Source: Ectocarpus siliculosus
Taxonomy: Eukaryota > Sar > Phaeophyceae > Ectocarpales > Ectocarpaceae
Assembly (NCBI GenBank): GCA_000310025.1
Contig: FN649727.1
Location: forward strand, 9,026,355 to 9,090,354
Direction: 5' to 3'
Length of the DNA stretch: 64,000 nt
Of this stretch, positions 47,414-64,000 are shown piece by piece. The translations under genes and the position numbers were made by a program. The notes beneath the pieces are model-generated. The model had not been told where the DNA came from and made no database searches. It worked only from the letters and a program-made list of their open reading frames with translations. Within the stretch, counting starts at the first letter, position 1; every line of letters begins with the position of its first letter.

Positions 47414-48849
47414 CCCCCGCAAATTGATGACCGGCCCCAGTATGGCCCGTAAGTTCCGTCCTCACCGATTCTTCTTGCTGGAGTTTTCGGCGTTCAAGCT
47501 GAGCTGGTAGTATGTAGTCGAGAGGGTGGGGATGGTGCCCACGCCTACGTTTTGCTGCCGTTTGGGCAGTGAATGACCGAAAAGTGGCGGAAGGGGCAAG
47601 GGAAGCGGTTGGCATGAGAAGGCAAGGCTAACCAACGATGGATTTTGATTTGTGCTGCCACATGCGCAGGGCGAGCCCGTAATTATGTCATCGCGGCACG
47701 CGTCGGCACGGGCATCGTGTTGTTGGAAGCGTTGTATCACGATTTGTTGGTGGCAAACGAACGAGTGAGAGGTTAGTCTACCTCTCGTAGATGCTCTGTC
47801 TCGTGAGTGCGTGTCATGTGTGTACTACTGTAAGTGTAGTCTTCTTAAGTTTTTCGTAGATCCACTAAGGTAACGGACGTATCTTGTAAAGTAAGTAGGA
47901 TAGGAGGCAAAAGTTTGCCACGCTGCGGCTTCCCAAACGCAGCCGCACGTTGGATATTGAGCCTTCTGTTGTTGTGGTGTATCGTGACACTCGGATAGCC
48001 AGGAGGTGAACGACAGTGTACTACTGCTGTCGTTACAGTATTCGGGCTAGGTTGAAACATGCCTCACCAAGGAGACTCTCGCCGGCTCGTTGTTCTGTAG
48101 ATAGATGTTCGCAAAGTGTTATAATTTGTTGCCAATAGTCGTCACTGCTGTTGGGGCGCGCTCCTAGTTTGAAGTGGAAGAAACACCGGGTGATACTCGA
48201 GCGGCATAAGCTGAAGTAACCCTGGTCGCCATGCTTTCGCACCTCAGAAACCGCCAACATGAACAATGCGGTTCCACTCTGGAAGACATTCATGAACACA
48301 CAGCTATAATACACTGAAGTAAAATGCCTTGCTTTCATACTTTTCGTACATACAGGTAGGCATTTTGTACACACACAAAGGGCTACGATCTACGCCCCAT
48401 TGAAAGCCTAGTTTTCCCCGCGAGAGAGCTCTGATATCAGTAGGTATCGCCGCTCACGTGCGCCGTCCCGGCGGTGAACCCCAAGTGAACCCTGGGGGGG
48501 TCCGTGAAGGGAAAAAAATGTCGGGGGTTGGTGTGACCGAGTCGAGAAAATGGAAAATAGCCCGCCTCCTGCCTCGCTCGCGCTGTGCGTGTGCTACCTC
48601 TTTCTCCTGTCGAACAACGCCGTGTCTGGTCTGTAGCACGAGGTCACGAAGTCCCAACACAAGTTAGTAATCAACGCAGGGATCCATAAGCGACAAGAGG
48701 GCACGACTGAAAGATGGCTGCTTCAGGGTGAGTAATGCTGCGTGATGCAACAGAAGCCCAACATGTCCACACTGCATGTCCGAAAGGCCCCGCAGAGAGA
48801 GCTAGCTGAGATAGTTGCAGCCTAGCAGTGATAATCCCATGAGACTCTC
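47414..48849. other. Intergenic, methyltransferase to alanine aminotransferase
   Basis: This 1.44 kb stretch between two plus-strand genes holds the 3' end of one and the promoter of the other. An open minus-strand frame at 48033-48374 has no recognisable motif. TACTACTGCTGT at about 48020, and a related TGTACTACTGTA near 47820, belong to a motif that recurs in non-coding parts of the window. Confidence 0.4.
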
Positions 48850-56755
<7,906 letters not shown>

Positions 56756-58573
56756 GCGTTGCATGTACATTTTACAAAGTAAACGGACGACAAGCAGTAG
56801 ACCGCGGCTGGGCATGCTGACCGGGCCAGCTTGGCTCCGCCCCTGTGCTGTTTACGTGGCACCGTTGCGCGGCCGGTTGTGGATTTTCTGAGGCGGTTTG
56901 ACTCGGACCACGACCACGGGGACGCATTGGCACTTTCGAAGTGCGAGTTCGCGTTGCTCCCAGGCAGAGACCAGGCGTCGTCGTTTTGTGCCCGAGGCCT
57001 GGCTCAGCCTGGTGTGTATGTGCTTGGTTCTCAAACTACCGGAGGGGTTCGTAAGTTCGCGCGTGCCGTTCTGAAGCCCCCTGCAGTTAGTAAAGAGTCG
57101 GAAACGACGCGGGAGGTCGAATTGGCTTTGCGGCTCCGATCCGTGCGTGTTTTGTAGCCTTTGAAGCCCTGCCGATAGTGACGATAGCGTCACAGCATTC
57201 CCGTTGGTTTTGAACACAACAAAATGGTTGGATGGCACATGTACAACTGAGCTGTGTGCAATTTTGCTTGCGTGGAGTCGGAGCAAGCGATAGCAAGGGT
57301 TGAGGGCTGGTGTCCAGCTGACCTCTCGTCAACACGAGATGGCCCGCACAACAGGTGATCGCAAAAGACGCGCCAAATGTACCACGTGCAGTGTTATGCA
57401 AATCGTTTGTAGCATGCCTGATGCCACGTATTTCCGAGGATGGCAGCAGTATGAGGAGGACTAAAGTGGGAGAGGTCTTGCAGTTCGAGCTACCCAAGTG
57501 GGTCCAGGCCCTCGACGTGGCATATGTATGTTTCTTTTAGCTCACACCGCAACAGTCTCCCAACGTCTCCTCCAAACTTGGACGTCAAAAGTATGCTCGG
57601 ATTCGGTTGTACCATGTTTCCGCTGTGATAATGTTCTGAAGTCTGCAGGGGAATCGATTTCTCTTGCGACCACAAACAGTAGGGCGTGCGGTGGTATGGG
57701 GCTCCGCACATTTTTTGTCCGAAACTCTACCCTCAGCCCACACATTTTGGGAGGCTATATGCATGCGTCGTGCCGTCCTGCCGCATATCGACAACTGGGC
57801 CCGCACATTTTTGCCGTCGGTCTTGCGCAGGCGAAAAAAAAAAGAATAAAAAAAGGGGGTTCTCACTCTTTAGAAAGTAAACAGTAAACGCTTTCGCCGA
57901 ACGGCCAAGAATGATTTTTGGGCCGTCTCGCAACCCCCCCCCAGATTTTGCTCTCGGTTTTTGTGCACAACAGCCGGTGTAGCTAAACACACGTCTTCAA
58001 CTGAAGGTGGAAATCAGCATTTACCGGCGAGGGACTTTTTGACGGTGTGGGCTTGCTGGAGGCAAGGACGCGAAGAGATAAATACAGAGCATACAAATAT
58101 GCAAATGTCGCATGTCGCAGGCACAAGTATGCAAATAATGTAGACATACAGGTACTTTCTGACGCTTTGAATCCATTGCTAATCTGTCTCAGACTCTTTT
58201 CTACTTTTCTATGATAAATTTAGAGATGGTTTCGTTGTGTCATATTACGAAAAAAAAAAATAATGTCGAACGCGGGACAAATTTTTGACGGGACTGTGAA
58301 AACATGCATCGGAAAGCCCCGAGCCCGAGTTGCGTGTTGGGCGGGCTTTGCTCGTTCGCACCCACTTCGTGGTCGTCTTCGTCGTCGTTACCACACACGG
58401 CGCACGACGCGACACCACAATATACCTAGCAGCTTACACTCTCCTAAAAAGTAGAAACCACCACAAAGGTAGGGCATTTTCTTTACCGTTCACAGCAGTT
58501 GGACCCAAAAGGTGGCCTCTCGGTTTGTTCGTGAGGGGTGTACGCTGCATGCTGAAGTGTAGACTACTCGGAG
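56756..58573. other. Intergenic, alanine aminotransferase to ankyrin gene
   Basis: This 1.8 kb stretch holds the 3' UTR of the aminotransferase and the upstream region of the ankyrin gene. Open frames at 57087-57497 (-), 57498-57887 (+) and 57585-57866 (-) show no motif I recognise. A-rich runs lie at about 57834-57856 and 58251-58262. No RNA gene was seen. Confidence 0.4.
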
Positions 58574-61285
58574 ATGGCGAGCCAAGGGCAGCAACAGCAG
58601 CAGCAAAGGGTCTCAGAATCCAGCAACCAGCTCAGCTGCAGGTCGAACCTGCGGGGGACGGAGAAAACCATCTTCGATCTCGTCTGTGCTGGGACTAACA
58701 GAAGGCAGTGGGCGGAGTGGCTGCGAACTCCGTTGGAACACGCCGCCGGTGTAGGCAACATTGATCTCGTGACTAAGCTCCAGGGAGCCGGGGCGGGCGG
58801 GAGTGCTCTCCATCTGGCACTCAGAGCAGGCCAGGACGCACTCGCGCAAGAGCTCCTAAGGCTGGGAGCTCCCACGAAGGCGAAAGACAACAACGGCGAC
58901 ACACCTCTCCACCTTGCTGCCGCCAGTGGCCTCGGCGATGTCGTGTCCTTGCTTCTTCGTGACGGGGCTGAGGTGGATGTGCTAGACAACAAGGGTCGGA
59001 CGTCAATTCATCTCTCGGCGGAGCGTGGGTCTCCATCCACCGTTCAAGCTCTGTTGGCGGCCGGTGGAGACCCGAGCTTGCGGTACGGGAAGGGCAAGGC
59101 ATTTTCGGCGTTGGGTCTGGCTGCTAGAGGTGGACATGTTGAGGTCATGCAAGCGTTGATTCGGCACGGAGTGGACGTCGACGGCCCTGACTCGAACGGC
59201 TGCACGGCCTTGCACTCGGCTGCGATCGGGGATGCGGTGGGTGCAATCGACGTGCTCATCGAGGCTGGGGCGAGTATCGACGCTCAGGGTGGCGAGGATG
59301 GCGCACGGTACACACCTCTGCACGTGGCGAGCGAGCAGGGTTCGTCCGAAGCCGCACTATCGCTGGTCAAGCACGGAGCGGACGTGCACAGGTCGGGGAA
59401 GACGTGCCGGCGGAGGCGCTGCAACGCTCTTAACCTAGCTGCCGGCCGTGGCCACACCATGATCGTGACATCGCTTCTGGCTGCCGGCGTGAATGTCAAC
59501 CTTCGCCCAGCATACTCAGACAAGTCAGCGTTGGACGCGGCTTTTCAGGGAGGCCACGCCGACATTGTGACATCCTTGATCCAGCACGGAGCGTTTGTCG
59601 ACGCCACAGACTCACGTGGGTGTACGGCGCTGTTCAAGGTCAGCCATAACACTAACGCAGCTTTGATCGATAAGCTTGTGGCAGCCGGGGCTTCTGTGAA
59701 CGGGATAGTGGACGCTACAGGTAGAACACCCCTCCATCACGCGTGTATGAATGACTGCCCTGAAGCAATTATTTCGATGCTACGCCACGGGGCTCGCGTG
59801 GATGCGAAGGACGATGATGGTGACACGCCTCTTCATGTGGCATCGACGGAGGGATGCTCGGAAGGGATTCGCGCGCTTGTACAACATGGGGCTGACATCA
59901 AAGCGCTCAACGCCAAAGGCCGCACGCCGCTCGCCTTGACCGCCGAGTTCGGCTGTGAAGATGCTACGGTAGTCTTGTTGGACGCTGGGGCAGACGTCAA
60001 CGCTCCCGCTGACCACACCGATGGATCAGCTGCTCTGTCTTTGGCCACCTTGAGCGAGTACGTGGACGACACTATGAAAATCTTGATTCAGCACGGAGCC
60101 GACGTAAACGCAAGGAACACAGATGGGTTCACCGCTCTGCACCGTGCCGCTATGTACAACGAGGTTGACGGCGTCGATCTTCTGATCTCGGCCGGGGCTA
60201 TCATCGAGGCACTGGATAATCACAAGAGCACGCCTCTCGCCGTCGCGTTTCGGGAGGCCGTTTATCGTTGGAAGAAGTACAACGGTGGTGCTGGGGACTT
60301 CGCGGCCATGGTCTCCTTGCTGAAGCACGGAGCCGACCCCAACATCGGGAACATACAAGAAGGCTGTCCGAATTCTTTGCTCTGGTACTTCATACGTTGC
60401 GGATGCCCGATTTCCGTGTTCCGGGAGCTTCTTGCTGTCGGTCCGAACCTTGACGTCCGTGACGACGAAGGGTGCACTCTTCTACTGCTCTCCCAAGATC
60501 ACCCCGAGTTGTTCTCCGAACTACTGCTGCACGGGGCGGACACGAATGTGCAAACCAAGCGCGGTAAAACCGCGTTGCACAAGGCCGCGCAAGACGACAA
60601 CGGGGTATGCATCGAGGCCCTCATCAGTGCCGGGGCCTCGACCAATGTTAAGGACAGGAACGGCCGCACGCCTCTTCACCTCGCCACCATCAACCATAAA
60701 TGGAACGCCATGCGGATGTTGCTAAGGAGCGGTGCGGACATTTCTTCAGCGGACAACGACGGCTTCTCAGCGTTGCACCTGGCGGCAGCCCACGACCAGT
60801 GTACTTCCGGTGATTCCGCGATGGCCACGACAATGGACTTGCTGCTACGATGGGGTGCTGACGAGAATGCGGTCGACTCCGCCGGTAGAACCCCCGTAAC
60901 AGTTTGGAGAGAGAATGAGTCCATGTACACGCTTTCGTGGGCGAACAAGCAATCTGTGAAGAAGATGTTCCAACGGGCACCCAGAGACAAAGCGTGGCGT
61001 CGACGTGGCTGGCTAGTTCTGTGCCGTGCCTTCCCAAACAGGGTGCGGCTGAAGGAGGACAACGCTGGAACTTGTCCCAGGGCCGGCCGGAGTCTTCGAG
61101 CACGGAGGGTTGGTGCTGGGTCGGGGTCTGGCAGCAGCAGCGTCCCTCCTGTCGGAGAAGCCGGGGGAGTCCCGGTAGGCACACTGCCGCCCGAGAAGAT
61201 GGCTGGTGGCTTGAGTGCGTTGGTGGCGAAGGTGGTGGGTTTGCACGAGGATGGCGTGTTCATGACCATCATGGAGTTCGTGTAG
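58574..61285 (+). CDS. Ankyrin-repeat protein, 903 residues, intronless
   Basis: A single open frame begins MASQGQ, a run of glutamines, then a conserved segment with TIFDLVCAGTNRRQWAEWL. About 20 ankyrin repeats follow (roughly residues 75-790), for example NNGDTPLHLAAASGLGDVV and RNGRTPLHLATINHK; one near residue 555 has a long insert. The end is not ankyrin: KAWRRRGWLVLCRAFPNRVR, a low-complexity Gly/Ser stretch, and LVAKVVGLHEDGVFMTIMEF before the stop. No enzymatic domain or membrane segment is visible, so a protein-binding role is all the family supports. Every other intact gene in this window is split by introns; this one has none, although a GGTGAG lies just after the stop here and in its paralogue. 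The inverted, broken paralogue is at 17495-20218. The ATG opens the alignment of both copies. Confidence 0.93.
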   Translation: MASQGQQQQQQRVSESSNQLSCRSNLRGTEKTIFDLVCAGTNRRQWAEWLRTPLEHAAGVGNIDLVTKLQGAGAGGSALHLALRAGQDALAQELLRLGAPTKAKDNNGDTPLHLAAASGLGDVVSLLLRDGAEVDVLDNKGRTSIHLSAERGSPSTVQALLAAGGDPSLRYGKGKAFSALGLAARGGHVEVMQALIRHGVDVDGPDSNGCTALHSAAIGDAVGAIDVLIEAGASIDAQGGEDGARYTPLHVASEQGSSEAALSLVKHGADVHRSGKTCRRRRCNALNLAAGRGHTMIVTSLLAAGVNVNLRPAYSDKSALDAAFQGGHADIVTSLIQHGAFVDATDSRGCTALFKVSHNTNAALIDKLVAAGASVNGIVDATGRTPLHHACMNDCPEAIISMLRHGARVDAKDDDGDTPLHVASTEGCSEGIRALVQHGADIKALNAKGRTPLALTAEFGCEDATVVLLDAGADVNAPADHTDGSAALSLATLSEYVDDTMKILIQHGADVNARNTDGFTALHRAAMYNEVDGVDLLISAGAIIEALDNHKSTPLAVAFREAVYRWKKYNGGAGDFAAMVSLLKHGADPNIGNIQEGCPNSLLWYFIRCGCPISVFRELLAVGPNLDVRDDEGCTLLLLSQDHPELFSELLLHGADTNVQTKRGKTALHKAAQDDNGVCIEALISAGASTNVKDRNGRTPLHLATINHKWNAMRMLLRSGADISSADNDGFSALHLAAAHDQCTSGDSAMATTMDLLLRWGADENAVDSAGRTPVTVWRENESMYTLSWANKQSVKKMFQRAPRDKAWRRRGWLVLCRAFPNRVRLKEDNAGTCPRAGRSLRARRVGAGSGSGSSSVPPVGEAGGVPVGTLPPEKMAGGLSALVAKVVGLHEDGVFMTIMEFV

Positions 61286-62256
61286 ACCCGGAGGTGAGAT
61301 ATGACCGCCAGGTGTGCGAAGTATGGTTGCAGGGTGTGCACAGGTCTGTCGCACTGTGACAACGCAAGTAAGCCGTATGTGCCCAGAAGGCTGGGGCTTG
61401 TGGAGGACCGGTTCCGCGAGGGTATTGAACCACTACGAATGATGCTGCGGCTCGGTTTGTTGGTCCGCGGCAAGTTTGATTGTGTCCTGCCCCCCATTTT
61501 TTTCTCGCTCACCTTCGAGGGAAAGAAAACAAGACAAAGCAATGGTGAAGGTGTAGGCAAAGTGCATCAGCCGTCGATCAATTGAAAGTCGACGAGCACT
61601 CTGCCCTTCCTAGCTTGGTGAAGTTTAAATGCTTGGATGACACGTCTCCTTCTCTATTTGTATTTTCGGGCACTCACTTTGAGCCAGCGCCATGAAATGA
61701 GAACAAGCGAACGTTTTGAACATTCCCTGTTGTACAATAGGGTCAACAACAGGGTAATTGGATATATTTTTAACTATATGTATATTTCAAAGGGTGCCTG
61801 CGTCTAGATTTAGGGGGAGTGTGATCACAAACCCTTTTCGGGCGTTCATTCGCCTAGTTGTTCATTTTACAGGGCATACATTATTGTTATGTATTTGTGT
61901 TGATGTCTTCTAGGTGTATGCCGGAATCATGTCTTACTCACCCCCATCCGATATTTTTTCATAATGCAATGGTCCACACATCCCCAAACCCATTCGGGTA
62001 TGGAAAACCTGGTGAAATGTAGTCATGACTTATTTACCACACAACGTTTCCGCGTCAAACAGAGCTTTGTTACGACGTACGATATCATTAACGAGACTAG
62101 CCAACGGGTCGGCAGCAGGGAATACCTGATTCACTTGGATAGAATGGAGGTGAAATCAACAGACTTAAGGTACCTTGACCCAACATCCTGTATGTACCCC
62201 TGCAAACCTCGTGTTCGCTGTTCGTTCCGTTCGTGTGCTTCGTGATCCTGTTTTGT
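61286..62256. other. Downstream of ankyrin gene, no gene recognised
   Basis: This is the expected 3' UTR of the ankyrin gene followed by AT-richer DNA around 61700-61960. The open minus-strand frame at 60676-61560 is mostly antisense to the ankyrin C-terminus. Nothing else was recognised. Confidence 0.4.
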
Positions 62257-62448
62257 ATACAAGGCGGGCCCTGCGGCTGTGACTGCGGATACAAGGCGTG
62301 CCCTGCGGCTGTGACTGCGTATACAAGGCGGGCCCTGCGGCTGTGACTGCGTATACAAGGCGGGCCCTGCGGCTGTGACTGCGGATACAAGGCGGGCCCT
62401 GCGGCTGTGACTGCGGATACAAGGCGGGCCCTGCGGCTGTGACTGCGG
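62257..62448. repeat. Tandem repeat, six copies of a 32-bp unit
   Basis: Six head-to-tail copies of a 32-bp unit beginning ATACAAGGCGGGCCCTGCGG and ending CTGTGACTGCGG, nearly identical, with one G-to-T change in the second copy and G/T changes at the last base. The unit is not a multiple of three, so each copy shifts frame. There are no spacers, so it is not a CRISPR array. Confidence 0.95.
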
Positions 62449-64000
62449 CACCCACCTCACACCCAGCTTGGTCACCACGTTCGCATGCGTGAGGAGCGAT
62501 GAACTGCTTCGTTCGCGCGACGTGGTGGGTGCCTGGTGTATTGTCTGTAATGTAAGTTGTGAAGTTTGGACGTTGGTGCTTTACCAACGACAGCTCGGTT
62601 GTGGATGTTGTACGTCGTAACCGTGGTGTCTTCGTTCACATAGTACCGTCGATGGAAGTAGAACATGGAGCGGTGGGCATGTTCCGTTGAGCGAGGCAGA
62701 ACTTTGTAGCACCGACATTTTGTGTTATCCGATGGCTTCTCTGTTGTGCTGGGTCTGGTGGCATCCGTTGTTTCTCTTGTACCCACTAGCCCACCTACGA
62801 AGTTGCATGAGAAGACAGTCCTTGTTTGCCTGACGACCCCCCACGCCCTGAAATGTGGGCGCGAGGGAAGTGTTTGTGTGTGGGTGATGAAGGAGAACGA
62901 AGGAGAGCTTTCTGGCATAGTGATAGAGCGCGCAGAGATACTGCCTGCGGCAGCACGTACTCAGCTAGATGGTGTGCGTCGTTGATTTCAACGTGCCCTG
63001 TATGACGTATGAGGCCCTCCTCATGCCCTACACTAGCGGGGTTGGTCTCTGGTTTGCAAAAACAAACGATAATGTACTCCCCCGGTTTTGCTTGGTTGTG
63101 ATTGTTTATCTCTATTTTGCTAGGAGCAGCAGCCGTCGTTGCGAAAAAAAATCTTGACCCTGCTTCCGAGTTGTATTCTTTCAAGCCATGGGCTAATGTT
63201 CTGTTCTTTCGGCTTTGCCATTCCATGTCTTGTTTGATGTGTGTCTACCTGGCCTTATTTTATTCCAATTGTTTGGTTGATTTCGCGGAGTGGTGGGACT
63301 ATCTCTGGATATTCAATATATTTGCACCTTGTTTTCGAGGATCTCGTGGCCAGAGTGAGCTCGGTTCTTTGCTTTGAGAGAACCTACTACTAACCTCACG
63401 GAAGAGGACGTAGTAGGTGGTGTTCAGATCGTTTTCCCTATCACCCTTTAGGCCGTTTTTTACGGTGTCTTTTGTTGGCTGTCTTTTTCTTTTTTTGCAG
63501 CAAGCACAAAGAAAAGACAACTGGCCAAAGAACCCCTCTTACCGTGTCTGTTTTCAGCGAAAATTACCGACAATATAGACAACCCTTTTTAGCCACGCCA
63601 TCCTGTCTTTTTTTGAGGAGCTTTTGGACAGGGTGTGGCTCCCAAAAATGTTGTCTTTTTTTGTCACAACCACATGACGCTTACCTACAAACTTGAATCT
63701 CTCGACGGTTGATCCCCGCAAACTCTAACAGTGTTCACACGAGCTGTGTCATGGGACTGGTGCAGAGTCGGTAGCATCAGCGGTAGCGTTGTTTTTTCAT
63801 TGGGCTGGGACCAGGTGGACAACCCGATGTATGCGCCAAACAAGGGGCAAACGAGCCGAGAGAGCCTGGACGCAGTAGCGGTGGGTCTTCTTTGGTGTGC
63901 TGTCAACTTTTGCGAACCCAACTTCTGGGCGCCCTATAGCCTCCTGTTCTGTATCAACCACCACACAAGACGGACCATACGCACAACTCATGGCGGATAC
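62449..64000. other. Right end of the window, no supported gene
   Basis: Open frames at 62472-62918 (-), 62722-62985 (+), 63102-63377 (+) and 63685-63921 (-) carry no motif I recognise. Pyrimidine tracts followed by CAG (for example near 63500) could be splice acceptors of a gene lying mostly to the right, but I cannot assign it. Confidence 0.35.

Noticed and set aside
60676-61560. 294-codon minus-strand ORF overlapping the ankyrin gene end
   Set aside because: It is the complement of the GC-rich ankyrin C-terminus. The paralogue at 17495 supports the plus-strand frame of that gene, not this one.
62257-62448. CRISPR array
   Set aside because: The 32-bp units abut without unique spacers and the host is eukaryotic.

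Overview
The window looks like nuclear DNA of a brown alga or a close stramenopile relative (Ectocarpus-like); this is an inference. The reasons are genes cut into short exons by many introns of roughly 0.1-2.2 kb, neighbouring genes mostly on opposite strands, CAG/CTG-rich low-complexity DNA, and a sulfite oxidase with an N-terminal cytochrome b5 domain, a fusion green plants lack. Gene models were joined by hand: I read each conserved exon, placed GT-AG (twice GC-AG) boundaries, and checked that the phases add up. For the seven spliced genes the joined exons stay in frame. Most coding-looking ORFs that cross introns are shadows.

Layout: (1) 406-6825 (-), N-terminal part of a copine (two C2 domains; the vWA part lies off the left edge). 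(2) 7262-13860 (+), a SEC12/PREB-like WD40 protein with a C-terminal membrane segment, head-to-head with the copine. (3) 13861-17494, repeat-rich DNA with a tRNA-like repeat and a possible copia relic. (4) 17495-20218 (-), an ankyrin-repeat pseudogene. (5) 20219-25858, no gene I can support. (6) 25859-35451 (-), the SNF1/AMPK catalytic subunit with a possible polyglutamine tail. (7) 36694-40971 (+), sulfite oxidase, head-to-head with AMPK and with a MITE-like element between them. (8) 42305-45000 (-), a conserved cysteine-rich protein of unknown function. (9) 45581-47413 (+), an EEF1AKMT4/METTL13-type methyltransferase, head-to-head with gene 8. (10) 48850-56755 (+), alanine aminotransferase, whose third intron holds a Ty3/gypsy integrase relic, a foldback palindrome and TIR elements. 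(11) 58574-61285 (+), an intact 903-residue intronless ankyrin protein, the paralogue of pseudogene 4 in inverted orientation about 38 kb away. (12) 61286-64000, no supported gene, but a 6 x 32 bp tandem repeat.

The genes do not form one pathway. They are housekeeping genes of membrane trafficking (copine, SEC12), energy sensing (AMPK), sulfur and nitrogen metabolism (sulfite oxidase, alanine aminotransferase) and protein methylation. The most novel items are the ankyrin pair with its conserved non-ankyrin ends, the uncharacterised cysteine-rich protein, and the intronic transposon nest.
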